Notes under the pieces: model-generated
Database searches by the model: none
Seen by the model: the letters and a program-made list of their open reading frames with translations, nothing else
Told to the model about the DNA's origin: nothing
From: Bacteroides intestinalis DSM 17393
Lineage (GTDB): Bacteria > Bacteroidota > Bacteroidia > Bacteroidales > Bacteroidaceae
Length of the DNA stretch: 64,000 nt
Direction of reading: 5' to 3'
NCBI RefSeq assembly: GCF_000172175.1
Contig: NZ_ABJL02000008.1
Span: 1,488,001-1,552,000, forward strand
Position numbers and translations under genes: made by a program
Part shown: positions 35,235-44,040 of the stretch, in pieces
Numbering within the stretch: position 1 is the first letter of the stretch
How the letters are laid out: every line of letters starts with the position of its first letter

Positions 35235-35317
35235 CCACTCGCCTGCGGCTCGGGGAGGGATTCACTCCAAAGTCGTGAATCCATAGCGGAAGTTAGTAAC
35301 CAATAAAATGTAAAAGT

Positions 35318-35764
35318 ATGCAGACGAACAACAGGAAAAACCAAAGAAAAGGTGTAGGCCGGAAACCCAAATTAGATCCAGCTATACATCGCTATGTGGT
35401 CCGATTGACATCGGAAGAGAACGGACACTTCGACATCCAATTCCAAAAATCGGGATTCAAGGAGAGGTCGAAATTTCTAAAGGCTCTAATCTTCGAGCGT
35501 GAAGTAAAGGTGGTAAAACTCGACAAGGCGGCGATGGATTATTACATACGCCTCACGAATTTCTACCATCAGTTCCAAGCCATCGGCAACAACTACAATC
35601 AGACGGTGCGAGCCGTAAAAGCCAACTTCGGGGATAAGCGGGCATTTGCCCTTGTCGCCAAATTGGAGAAAGCCACACTGGAGTTGGTAGTATTGAGCAA
35701 ACAGATTATCGCCCTCACACGCGAGTTTGAGGAGAGGCACTTGAACCGTAAAAGCGGAGGTTGA
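35318..35764 (+). CDS. mobA: Mobilization accessory protein, MobA-like
   Basis: A 148-residue basic protein. The N-terminus (KNQRKGVGRKPKLDPAIHRYVVRLTSEENGHF) looks like the strand-helix-helix of ribbon-helix-helix DNA-binding proteins, and the rest is helical. Such proteins bind oriT and help the relaxase nick. It ends 1 bp before the relaxase gene. The start is the ATG at 35318. Confidence 0.75.
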   Translation: MQTNNRKNQRKGVGRKPKLDPAIHRYVVRLTSEENGHFDIQFQKSGFKERSKFLKALIFEREVKVVKLDKAAMDYYIRLTNFYHQFQAIGNNYNQTVRAVKANFGDKRAFALVAKLEKATLELVVLSKQIIALTREFEERHLNRKSGG

Positions 35765-35765
35765 T

Positions 35766-37022
35766 ATGGTAGCTAAGATCAACAGAGGAGCTTCGCTCTA
35801 CGGAGCAGTCATCTACAACCAGCAGAAGGTAAATGAGGCGACAGGTCGCATCATAGCGGGCAACCGTATGATTACCGATTCACTCTACGACCCTGACAGG
35901 ATTGTCTCTCAGACGATGTTCGCCTTTGAGAGCTATCTCGCAGCCAACAGAAACACCGAGAAGCCTATTCTGCATATATCGCTCAACCCGACACTGGACG
36001 ACAATCTTACCGATAGTCAGTTTGCGGATTTGGCAAGAGCCTATATGCAGAAGATGGGCTACGGCAACCAGCCCTACATTGTCTATCTCCACGAGGACAT
36101 TGACCGCAGACATATACATATTGTATCTACCTGCGTGAATGAGAATGGCGAGAAGATAGATGATGCCTACGAGTGGAACCGCTCGATGAAGGCTTGCCGA
36201 GAATTGGAGCAAATGTTCGGACTAAAACAGATTGCCGACAAACGCAGGGAACTATTGGAACCTTATCTGAAAAAGGCGGACTACACCCGTGGCGATATTA
36301 AGCAGCAGGTATCCAACATTCTCAAGAGTGTCTTTACCTCGTATCGTTTCCAATCCTTCGGCGAGTATAGTGCCATGCTCTCGTGCTTCAACATCGAGGC
36401 AAAGCAGGTCAAAGGCGAGTTCGATGGCAAGCCCTATTCGGGTATCATCTACACGATGACCAATGACAACGGCAAGCCTATCTGTACGCCAATCAAGTCC
36501 TCGCTTATCGGCAAGCGTTTCGGCTTCGAGGGTGTGGAGAAGCGTATCGCCTACAATGCTCAGGAGTTCCGAGCGAAGAGGTGGCAACCTAAAATCCGCA
36601 ATGATGTGGCTTTGGCAATGCACGGCTGTCGTGGCAACCGCGAGGAGTTCGTGCGTCTGCTTGGCAGCAAGGGCATTGATGTGGTGTTCCGCGAGAACGA
36701 TGCAGGGCGTATCTACGGTGTCACATTCATCGACCACCACAATCGTGAGGCATATAACGGTTCCCGTCTGGGCAAGGAGTTCTCGGCAAACAACTTCGAG
36801 AAGCTATTCAACTCGCAAGGCGACATTCCTTGGGCCGATATGCCGCAAGGTTTCTCCGAGAGCCAAAGCCTCTCATCGGCAGACCTTGAATCGGGACTGG
36901 AGCAAGCCTTCGGAATCTTCTCGTTTGACGCTCCTGCAAATGATCCGCAGGAGGAGATGCTCGCCAAGCAGTACCAGAAGAAAAGGAAGAAGAAAAAACG
37001 CCGTTCACGCGGCATATCGTAA
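35766..37022 (+). CDS. mobB: Relaxase, MobB-like
   Basis: A 418-residue relaxase. The metal-binding three-histidine-like motif is HEDIDRRHIHIV (109-120), and the catalytic tyrosine is probably among those near the N-terminus (SLYGAVIYNQQK). It nicks oriT and pilots the single strand into the recipient. The C-terminus is a Lys/Arg-rich tail (QKKRKKKKRRSRGIS). It starts with ATG 1 bp after mobA. Confidence 0.85.
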   Translation: MVAKINRGASLYGAVIYNQQKVNEATGRIIAGNRMITDSLYDPDRIVSQTMFAFESYLAANRNTEKPILHISLNPTLDDNLTDSQFADLARAYMQKMGYGNQPYIVYLHEDIDRRHIHIVSTCVNENGEKIDDAYEWNRSMKACRELEQMFGLKQIADKRRELLEPYLKKADYTRGDIKQQVSNILKSVFTSYRFQSFGEYSAMLSCFNIEAKQVKGEFDGKPYSGIIYTMTNDNGKPICTPIKSSLIGKRFGFEGVEKRIAYNAQEFRAKRWQPKIRNDVALAMHGCRGNREEFVRLLGSKGIDVVFRENDAGRIYGVTFIDHHNREAYNGSRLGKEFSANNFEKLFNSQGDIPWADMPQGFSESQSLSSADLESGLEQAFGIFSFDAPANDPQEEMLAKQYQKKRKKKKRRSRGIS

Positions 37023-37055
37023 ACCAATTTCACTAACCATTAAAACGAATTTATT

Positions 37056-39086
37056 ATGCAACAGGAAGATGATTTGAGAGGATTGGCAAAGGTCATGGAG
37101 TTTATGCGTGCCATATCCATTATATTTATTGTAGTACATATCTACTGGTTCTGCTATCAGGCCATCGTGGATATGGGTATCAACATCGGAGTGGTAGATA
37201 AGATACTACTCAACTTTCAGAATACGGCAGGGCTGTTCAGCAACCTGCTTGTGACAAAGGTCTTCGCCATCATATTCTTGGCTCTGTCGTGCCTCGGTAC
37301 TAAGGGCGTGAAGAATCAGAAGATGACCTGGCAGAAGATTTATGCGACCTTCCTCGGAGGTCTTGTTCTCTTCTTTATGAACTGGTGGTTGCTCGATTTG
37401 CCATTCTCGCCAATCGTGAATATGGCAATCTATACGGTTACTATGACTGTCGGATATATCCTCCTTCTTATGTCTGGAGTATGGATTAGCCGTATGTTCA
37501 AGCATAACCTTATGGAAGATGTCTTCAATGTGGCCAACGAGAGTTTCATGCAGGAGACACGACTGATGGAGAATGAGTATTCGGTAAATCTGCCTACGAA
37601 GTTTGTCTATCAAGGCAAGGAATGGGACGGTTGGATAAATGTCGTGAATCCGTTCCGAGCAACCATTGTATTGGGAACACCGGGTAGCGGTAAGTCGTAT
37701 GCCGTAGTGAACAACTACATCAAGCAGACCATAGCCAAAGGATTTGCCACATACATCTACGACTACAAGTTTGATGACCTCTCTGTAATTGCCTATAACG
37801 AGCTGCTGAAGAATATCGACAAGTACAAGGTAAAGCCGAGTTTCTATGTCATCAACTTTGACGACCCACGACGCTCACACCGCTGTAATCCCATCAACCC
37901 GAAGTTTATGGTTGATATCAGCGATGCCTATGAATCAGCATATACTATTATGCTTAACTTGAATAAAACATGGATTCAGAAGCAGGGCGACTTCTTTGTG
38001 GAATCTCCGATTATCCTTTTGGCTGCGATTATCTGGTACCTGAGAATCTACAAGGACGGTAAGTATTGTACCTTCCCACATACGATTGAATTCTTGAACA
38101 AACCGTATGCGGATATCTTTACGATTCTGACCTCTTATCCTTCGTTGGAAAACTACCTATCTCCATTTATGGACGCATGGAAAGGTGGAGCTCAAGATCA
38201 GCTCCAAGGCCAGATAGCAAGTGCCAAAATTCCTCTGTCGAGAATGATTTCTCCGCAGCTCTATTGGGTGATGACGGGCGATGATTTTACCCTCGATTTG
38301 AACAATCCCAATGAGCCGAAGATACTCTGCGTTGGCAACAATCCCGACCGCCAGAATATCTACTCGGCAGCACTCGGACTATACAACAGCCGTATCGTGA
38401 AGTTGGTGAACAAGAAAGGTCAGTTGAAGAGTTCCATCATCATTGACGAGTTGCCGACAATCTATTTTCGTGGTATCGACAACCTCATTGCCACTGCACG
38501 AAGCAATAAGGTAGCAGTTTGTCTCGGTTTTCAGGACTACTCGCAGTTGGCTCGTGACTATGGCGACAAGGAGGCAAAGGTTATCCAAAATACGGTTGGA
38601 AACATCTTCAGCGGACAGGTGGTTGGCGAAACAGCCAAGAACCTCTCTGAGCGTTTTGGCAAAATACTCCAGCAGCGTCAGTCGGTATCTATCAACCGTC
38701 AGGACACATCTACCTCTATCAATACGCAGCTGGATTTCCTTATCCCTGCATCGAAGATTTCCAACCTCTCGCAAGGTACATTCGTAGGTAGCGTGGCGGA
38801 TAACTTCGGTGAGGAGATTGACCAGAAGATTTTCCACTCACGCATCATCGTGGATAGTGCAAAGGTCAATGCTGAGATGAAGGCATACAAGAAGATTCCT
38901 ATCGTCAATGAGTTCAAGGACGAGAACGGCAACGACATCATGCAGGAGCAGATAGAGCGTAACTATTCCCGTATCAAAGATGAAGTCGAACAGATAGTTC
39001 AAGATGAAATGGAGCGTATAAAGGCTGATCCTGAATTGCGTAAACGATTGTTACCAGACGAGAAGGACGAAGAGGATAACGATTAG
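37056..39086 (+). CDS. mobC: Type IV coupling protein (VirD4/TraG type), MobC-like
   Basis: A 676-residue membrane ATPase. The N-terminal transmembrane part starts with a YWFCY motif (residues 30-34), which I recall as the hallmark of a Bacteroidetes coupling-protein domain. Four hydrophobic segments follow up to about residue 140. Walker A is GTPGSGKSYAVV (about 206-217), and Walker B is SSIIIDELPT (about 457-466). It links the relaxosome to the TraG-driven channel. The acidic C-terminus (KDEEDND) may contact the channel. The gene is 34 bp after mobB. Confidence 0.9.
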   Translation: MQQEDDLRGLAKVMEFMRAISIIFIVVHIYWFCYQAIVDMGINIGVVDKILLNFQNTAGLFSNLLVTKVFAIIFLALSCLGTKGVKNQKMTWQKIYATFLGGLVLFFMNWWLLDLPFSPIVNMAIYTVTMTVGYILLLMSGVWISRMFKHNLMEDVFNVANESFMQETRLMENEYSVNLPTKFVYQGKEWDGWINVVNPFRATIVLGTPGSGKSYAVVNNYIKQTIAKGFATYIYDYKFDDLSVIAYNELLKNIDKYKVKPSFYVINFDDPRRSHRCNPINPKFMVDISDAYESAYTIMLNLNKTWIQKQGDFFVESPIILLAAIIWYLRIYKDGKYCTFPHTIEFLNKPYADIFTILTSYPSLENYLSPFMDAWKGGAQDQLQGQIASAKIPLSRMISPQLYWVMTGDDFTLDLNNPNEPKILCVGNNPDRQNIYSAALGLYNSRIVKLVNKKGQLKSSIIIDELPTIYFRGIDNLIATARSNKVAVCLGFQDYSQLARDYGDKEAKVIQNTVGNIFSGQVVGETAKNLSERFGKILQQRQSVSINRQDTSTSINTQLDFLIPASKISNLSQGTFVGSVADNFGEEIDQKIFHSRIIVDSAKVNAEMKAYKKIPIVNEFKDENGNDIMQEQIERNYSRIKDEVEQIVQDEMERIKADPELRKRLLPDEKDEEDND

Positions 39087-39099
39087 AATCTGTATCCTA

Positions 39100-39254
39100 T
39101 TTCTTACCGCAAAGGTTGTTCCGTGCCTTTCGGATTGAGCAAGGTCAAGCCCTGTGGGTGTCGTGGAAAAATCATCCTCGCCCCACGGGGCTTGCGGTAT
39201 TTTTCCCGCCAACCTTGCACAATCCTGCACGGAACAGTCAAGGCGGTAAAGAAA
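39100..39254 (+). ncRNA. Structured RNA element, copy 2
   Basis: The core at 39139-39218 is the same length (80 nt) as copy 1 and matches it at 72 positions. The outer helices are TTTCTTACCGC with GCGGTAAAGAAA, GTTCCGTGC with GCACGGAAC, GGATT with AATCC, and GCAAGGT with ACCTTGC. Copy 1 uses different bases in the outer helices but the same pairing plan, with an extra TTT bulge on the left strand in both. It begins 13 bp after the coupling-protein gene and ends 48 bp before the next start. Confidence 0.7.
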
Positions 39255-39302
39255 TAGAATACAGTGCTTCGCCTGTAATGTATAACTTAAATGATAATAG
39301 GT

Positions 39303-39557
39303 ATGGCTGAAACGAAGAGCAAATTGAAAGTATGGGATAATATCCCGTCATGGGCTATCTATGCTCTTGAATATGGCATAGAGGAAGACCCTATATTGGA
39401 AGCAGATGAAGAGGAGATGATTATAAAGTTCCTTGAAGAGAATTTTCCAAGTGGCTGCATTATGACCGTAGATTGGGAGTCTCGAAGAGAGTTCAATCCA
39501 TTTCCGGCATTTGGGAAGCCTTGTGCAACTTATAAAGTAACCTTTAATACATTATAG
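39303..39557 (+). CDS. Small hypothetical protein
   Basis: An 84-residue acidic protein of unknown family (WDNIPSWAIYALEYGIEEDPILEADEEE). An upstream in-frame ATG at 39291 would add four residues; I chose 39303 as the more usual spacing after the RNA element. It stops 2 bp before the next gene. Confidence 0.6.
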   Translation: MAETKSKLKVWDNIPSWAIYALEYGIEEDPILEADEEEMIIKFLEENFPSGCIMTVDWESRREFNPFPAFGKPCATYKVTFNTL

Positions 39558-39559
39558 AT

Positions 39560-40051
39560 ATGATTAGAATGACATTGTCAGAGTATCTCCGCAAACCAAA
39601 GGATTATCGCGGAGAATGGACTACCGAAAGATGGGATATTCCCAACTGGGAAGAAGAACGAGAGAAGTATATGGGAAAGCGTACACTAATGACAAACATT
39701 GATGGTGCTACCTGCTTGGTTATCGAAGGCATGAGCCTTGAGATTATTGATGACTCCGATTGGAAGAAACCCGATGCTGTCAAGAAGGAAATCAGCCGTC
39801 AATGCTTGAAGTTCTTTACAGAGCGAGGCATCGAGCCTCATTATGCCGATTGTCTTATCCGCTATAAGGACAACTACGATACAGTTGAAGTGCGTATCGC
39901 CATCGGAATGGATTCCGATACCGAAAAGGATGATGACATTTTCTTCTATTGCGATACGCTGGAAGATATGAAGTCACTTGCAGAAATCGGCAGTGAGGAC
40001 TTTTACATTGCCGACTGCTACAGCTTCGGAGTATATGAAGATTTATTATAA
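39560..40051 (+). CDS. Acidic hypothetical protein
   Basis: A 163-residue acidic protein with a proline- and tryptophan-rich start (MTLSEYLRKPKDYRGEW) and a C-terminal acidic part (SEDFYIADCYSFGVYEDLL). No family was recognised. It is in the same transcript as its neighbours. Confidence 0.6.
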   Translation: MIRMTLSEYLRKPKDYRGEWTTERWDIPNWEEEREKYMGKRTLMTNIDGATCLVIEGMSLEIIDDSDWKKPDAVKKEISRQCLKFFTERGIEPHYADCLIRYKDNYDTVEVRIAIGMDSDTEKDDDIFFYCDTLEDMKSLAEIGSEDFYIADCYSFGVYEDLL

Positions 40052-40070
40052 ACCTTAAAAAATATCGAGT

Positions 40071-40361
40071 ATGAAGATTTTATGTCAAGAGCGTTATGAA
40101 AAGGCTGTTGCCTACGCAAAGGAAATCAAGAATGAAACATTGCAGAAATGTATTGACCGTTTGAAACAATGGGAAGAAAATCCAAACTGCCCGTGTGAGA
40201 TTGAACTCTACTATGACTCTGCGCCTCACTCATTCGGATTCCGACAGGTATATCCCGATGGCAGAACGGGTATTGTCGGAGGATTGCTCTATCACGGACA
40301 GCCCGACCAATCGTTTGCTGTATTGCTGAATCCTATTCACGGGTGGACTATACACACATAG
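40071..40361 (+). CDS. DUF4120-like hypothetical protein
   Basis: A 96-residue protein. The segment GFRQVYPDGRTGIVGGLLYHG resembles DUF4120 as I recall it, a small family on Bacteroidales mobile elements. The function is unknown. It is the last gene of the block and is followed by a terminator within 1 bp of its stop. Confidence 0.65.
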   Translation: MKILCQERYEKAVAYAKEIKNETLQKCIDRLKQWEENPNCPCEIELYYDSAPHSFGFRQVYPDGRTGIVGGLLYHGQPDQSFAVLLNPIHGWTIHT

Positions 40362-40403
40362 GCTAATAGAAAAGTCTTTTTATAAAAAGGTTTTTCTATT
40401 AGC
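40362..40403 (+). terminator. Terminator after the DUF4120-like gene
   Basis: GCTAATAGAAAA pairs with TTTTCTATTAGC, with an AT-rich loop that itself folds (TTTTTATAAAAA). It directly follows the stop codon. Confidence 0.75.
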
Positions 40404-40423
40404 ACCATTTTACTCAATAGTAG

Positions 40424-40468
40424 AGCCAACTTACACTTCAAAAAAATGGAGTTTAAGTTGGCTTTTCT
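40424..40468. terminator. Second hairpin before the convergent gene
   Basis: AGCCAACTTA pairs with TAAGTTGGCT, followed by TTTCTG. It lies between the convergent 40361 and 40557 gene ends. Confidence 0.65.
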
Positions 40469-40556
40469 GATGTAGATAAATATTTGCTTAATTCTTTATT
40501 TGTAGATTTAATGTGTAAATTTTGCGATAAATTCGCAGAAATAAAGAATTAAATCT

Positions 40557-41135
40557 CTAAAATTCAAATTTAGGTAGTAGCAATATCTCTTTGTTTGGGA
40601 CTGCTCCTATCACTACAACTTCATTTGGCATAAGTTCACACGGTATTACTTCTGTACAGTTATTGTCTAACAACAATGGCTTTTCAATCAAATCTTTTTT
40701 TGTATTATTCTCCCAATCATATATTGAAAACATTCCTTTTCTAAATAATTCCCGTCCTTCCTTATGATTCGTTATACGCAAGCCATCATTACTTAATTGT
40801 ACAGACCAATTGCTACCATGTTCATTATAATTATATGGAGTGTCATAGCAAATGGTCATTTTTCCAATTAATCTACCAACAAGAACATCTACATTTGTAT
40901 ATGGATTTCTACAATACATTGGTTCTTCAGTATTGGCATCGCTTTCTGCTCTTAATCTACACGCATTGATTATTCCTTTAATCAACTTATCCTTAACTAT
41001 AGGGAAAGTAGAATCCGATGATTTTGTTTGCAGCCAATAACCTTTAGATCTTGCGTATCCATTAATACATATTCTTCCACCACAATCTTTATCTGGATTT
41101 TTACCTGTACCACATTCAAAAATGTGTTTATTCCC
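40557..41135 (-). pseudogene. Hypothetical gene, 5' part removed at IS21
   Basis: The frame is open from the IS21 border to the stop at 40557-40559, 192 residues. It contains HIFECGTGKNPDKDCGGRI, with a pair of cysteines, and ends ILLLPKFEF. No family was recognised. The other side of the IS (from 43771) does not continue this frame, so the first part of the gene has been lost rather than merely split. Confidence 0.65.
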
Positions 41136-41246
41136 TGGAAAATCCAGTGTAAGCTGCCCCCTAAAACCAAGCGATTCTACCCCCTTAAAACATTCAACAA
41201 TGCCCCCTTAAAAAGTCTTGACCGATGGGGTTATTATTATTTTAGT

Positions 41247-42029
41247 TTATTTCCCTCTGTATGCAGCCATTTTACGGACACTTTCTCCTGTCAGCTCAAT
41301 CCGGTGCGCCGTATGTATAATACGATCCATAATGGCATCTGCTACTGTAGGGTCTCCGATTGCATCATACCAATTGTCCGTTGGCAGTTGCGAGGTGATG
41401 ATGATGGACTTGCGCCCATGTCGGTCCTCTATTATATCGAGCAGGATGGGGCGTTCCTTGGCATCAAGGTTCACAAGGAAGAGGTCATCCAATATGAGCA
41501 GCGTGCTCCGTTCGATTCTCTTGAGTTCCGATTCCAGTGTGCCTTTTACTTTTGCCACCTTAAGCGTACCCATAAGTTTCGGAGCATTCGCATAATATGT
41601 CCGTATGCCCTTCTTGCAGGCTTCATACCCCATTGCTGTGGCAAGGAAGCTCTTCCCGGTACCGGATGACCCTGTGATGAAGAGGTTCTGTCCCTTGCGG
41701 ATGAACTCCAGCGATGCAAGCCGCTCCATCTGATTGCGGTCAAGGCCACGCGGGATTGCATAGTCTATCTGCTCGAGGCAGGCCTTGTAGCGGAACGCCG
41801 CCCCGCGTATAAGGCGTTGGATGGCTGCATTGGCACGGTAGTCCCATTCCCTGGCAAGTAACATGTGCAGGAAAGAGTCGATTGTCATTGTTTCTGCCAT
41901 AGTGGAGGTCAGGCTTTCAGTGAAGGCGGCGGCCATGCCGTGCAGCTTCATACGGTTCATCAGTTCGATTGTCAACGTGTTGCGGTCTTTTTCGACAGCT
42001 ATCGGTGCGGTAAGATTATTTGTTTCCAT
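41247..42029 (-). CDS. istB: IS21 helper ATPase IstB
   Basis: A 260-residue AAA+ ATPase. Walker A is GSSGTGKSFLATA (about 118-130), and Walker B is TLLILDDLFLVNL (about 172-184). IstB assembles on DNA and selects the target for the IstA transposase. It overlaps the end of istA by 14 bp. The gene looks intact. Confidence 0.9.
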   Translation of the reverse strand: METNNLTAPIAVEKDRNTLTIELMNRMKLHGMAAAFTESLTSTMAETMTIDSFLHMLLAREWDYRANAAIQRLIRGAAFRYKACLEQIDYAIPRGLDRNQMERLASLEFIRKGQNLFITGSSGTGKSFLATAMGYEACKKGIRTYYANAPKLMGTLKVAKVKGTLESELKRIERSTLLILDDLFLVNLDAKERPILLDIIEDRHGRKSIIITSQLPTDNWYDAIGDPTVADAIMDRIIHTAHRIELTGESVRKMAAYRGK

Positions 42030-43596
42030 TGTTGTCTCTATTTAAATGTTTTAATTGTGCGAAGTAGGCTGCTCCGCGGATGTTTTTGTGGATAGATGTT
42101 ACGGGGACCTCATCGTCGATGTCGTCTTTTGACAGGAAGTCTGCATCATCCCCGCGTTCAAGGATCCGCCTTATCTCCTGATATCCGTATAGGCGCAGTT
42201 GCGTGGCGCATGCGCTTGCCGCCACCAACCGTTCCAGCCCGAAGGTCTTCTCCAACGCCATGATGCCTCTGCATGAACGGAACGCCGCGGGAGGATACTT
42301 CTTGAGTTCCGCCACCTTGCGCAGATACAGCCGCAGGACGTTATCTGTCTGGCCGGCCCGTTCGTAAATCTGTTCCAGATCCTTTTCATAACTTCCATGA
42401 CGTCCGGGCAGTCCGTGGGCATCCTTGGTCGTATAGGAGTATGGCGTGTCATCGCGCTGGTGTGTGGTCACCAGACGCAGGCCATGATATATTTCCAGCG
42501 TGTCCGCATCATAGACAATCTCGACACGTTTGCCTATATACTCTTTCGGTACGCTGTAATGGTGAAGCCTGAAGGTGACATAGCCGTTACGCATTACTGT
42601 TGCGGAGCGTCGCTCTTTCATCTGATGGCGTATGGCGGGAAGCGGGCGGAGGCAGTCGGACTCAATCTGCTCGAACTGTTCCCGTCTGGACTGGGGACGC
42701 CCGCTCATCCTGCGTCCGTTGAAGGCCGAGAGCGATTCGGATATGGCCGCATTCAGAGACTCCAGCGAGTGGAATACAAGACCCTCGATGTCAGCGTAGA
42801 CGGATCGGTAAAGCAGCTTCACGGCATTCTCCACCAAGGCCTTGTCCTTTGGATGACGTACCCGTGTGGGGTATACGGTACATCCGTAGTGTTCGGCAAA
42901 TGCCGCAAACTCCTCGTTGATTACCGGCTCGTTACGGTCGCTGCGGGTTACCGCCGATTTGAGGTTGTCTGGTACGATCGCCATCGGAACCCCGCCGTAA
43001 AAATGAAGCGCGTTCTCACACGCCTTAATCAAGTCCTGCCTTGACTGGGACCAGACCGCCTCACAATAGGTATAGTGGCTGCACGGAAGTATGGCCACGA
43101 ACACTTCAACGCTGCGACATTCACCGCTTTCACTGTCAACGACTTCCAGTTTGTCACCGGCGAAGTCGATATACATCTGGTCTCCGGCATAATGCTCGAC
43201 ATGGCCTACGACATGTGTCACCATACGGTAACGCATGAGATAGTTGCCGAAACTGGCATGTCTGTATCCGTCAGGATGGGTCTCGCGGTACTCTTCGTAC
43301 AGGGTTTTCACTGTTACGCCTCGGCGGCTAAGCCGGGCAGCATACTCAGGAAGGAGTGCCTCAAGCTCAAGCTGGCGTTGTGACGGTTCCCTGTTACGGC
43401 CAACACCTTCAGAGAACATTTCCTGGATGCGAGCGGAAGGCATGGCGGCCAACTCCTTTATCGGTATACCACACTCTTGAAACAGGCGCACATATCTGCG
43501 CACCGTGTTGCGGGAAAGCTCAAAGCTCCTGCTTATCTGCTTTATCCCCATCCCCAATGCGTAACATTGGAGGATGTTTGCTATCTTTGTTGTCAT
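42016..43596 (-). CDS. istA: IS21 transposase IstA
   Basis: A 526-residue DDE transposase. It has an N-terminal helix-turn-helix (LGMGIKQISRSFELSRNTVRRY, split here at GMGIKQISRSFE), then an integrase core with DFAGDKLEV (about 150) and a C-terminal beta-barrel region. Acidic catalytic residues are present at about 150 (DFAGD), 211 (PDNLKSAV) and later (DKALVENAVK). It is full length, so the element should be active. Confidence 0.9.
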   Translation of the reverse strand: MTTKIANILQCYALGMGIKQISRSFELSRNTVRRYVRLFQECGIPIKELAAMPSARIQEMFSEGVGRNREPSQRQLELEALLPEYAARLSRRGVTVKTLYEEYRETHPDGYRHASFGNYLMRYRMVTHVVGHVEHYAGDQMYIDFAGDKLEVVDSESGECRSVEVFVAILPCSHYTYCEAVWSQSRQDLIKACENALHFYGGVPMAIVPDNLKSAVTRSDRNEPVINEEFAAFAEHYGCTVYPTRVRHPKDKALVENAVKLLYRSVYADIEGLVFHSLESLNAAISESLSAFNGRRMSGRPQSRREQFEQIESDCLRPLPAIRHQMKERRSATVMRNGYVTFRLHHYSVPKEYIGKRVEIVYDADTLEIYHGLRLVTTHQRDDTPYSYTTKDAHGLPGRHGSYEKDLEQIYERAGQTDNVLRLYLRKVAELKKYPPAAFRSCRGIMALEKTFGLERLVAASACATQLRLYGYQEIRRILERGDDADFLSKDDIDDEVPVTSIHKNIRGAAYFAQLKHLNRDNNGNK

Positions 43597-43770
43597 AGTA
43601 GAAATGATTTTATCCCACCGGTCAAGACGGGAATCAAATCTACGAAAAATCCCCTGCCGGGCATTGCTAAGCAGGGGTATTTTTATATTGGAATCAAGGG
43701 GGTAGGATTATTTTAGCACAAGGGGGCAGAATCGCTTGGTTTTAGGGGGCAGCTTACACTGGATTTTCCA

Positions 43771-43808
43771 CCGCGTATTACCAAATTAGTGAAAAAAGAG
43801 TCGCATAG
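43771..43808 (+). pseudogene. Tail of a lost plus-strand gene at the IS21 border
   Basis: The first bases after IS21 read AYYQISEKRVA in frame and stop at 43806-43808. The same tail (CYQINEKKVA) ends the convergent remnant at 43908, so two related genes met tail to tail. Nothing else of the gene is left. Confidence 0.35.
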
Positions 43809-43830
43809 AGAAAAAAAACATTTAAATATA

Positions 43831-43875
43831 AAAAAAGGAGATGTGCCTTAGTTTTGACACATCTCCTCTTTTTTT
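43831..43875. terminator. Bidirectional terminator between convergent remnants
   Basis: GGAGATGTG (43837) pairs with CACATCTCC (43858), with A-runs before and T-runs after, so it can act in both directions. Confidence 0.8.
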
Positions 43876-43907
43876 ATAGTTTATAGTCCTGTTATCTTTT
43901 CTTTTGC

Positions 43908-44040
43908 CTATGCGACTTTTTTCTCATTGATTTGGTAACAAGTTGTTATTTTCCAATTGTACCGGGGTATAAATAGTCCAATACACATAGATTTAGCAAC
44001 AGTAATGCCCTCTTTTCTTGCTTTTAGCATTTTTGCACAC
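43908..44040 (-). pseudogene. C-terminal remnant of an unknown gene
   Basis: About 43 residues on the minus strand (KMCAKMLKARKEGITVAKSMCIGL..., ending CYQINEKKVA) end at 43908-43910. Upstream the frame runs into antisense of the kinase remnant, so the earlier part has been replaced. The family is unknown. Confidence 0.35.

Larger units (their letters stand above)
34706..35317. other. Divergent regulatory region and candidate oriT
   Basis: The 612 bp between traA (minus) and the mob genes (plus) contain no gene. They hold direct repeats of TTGGTTTG (34757-34787), a GGTGA/TCACC stem nearby, repeated TGTCATCA units at about 35000-35025, the mob promoter at 35063 and two hairpins (35182-35234 and 35258-35282). 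Position and structure suit an origin of transfer upstream of the relaxase genes, but no nic site is proven. Confidence 0.45.
41136..43770 (-). mobile_element. IS21-family insertion sequence
   Basis: A 2635-bp unit with terminal inverted repeats that are identical over the first 43 bp (starting TGGAAAATCC) and begin TG and end CA, as is usual for IS21. It carries istA and istB on the minus strand. No target duplication is visible: TTCCC before, CCGCG after. Confidence 0.9.

Noticed and set aside
40852..41669. Plus-strand frames across the IS21 left end
   Set aside because: They run antisense through istB and the broken gene and have no domain.
42171..42452. Arg-rich 93-residue frame in istA
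   Set aside because: It is a frame-shifted shadow of the istA coding sequence.
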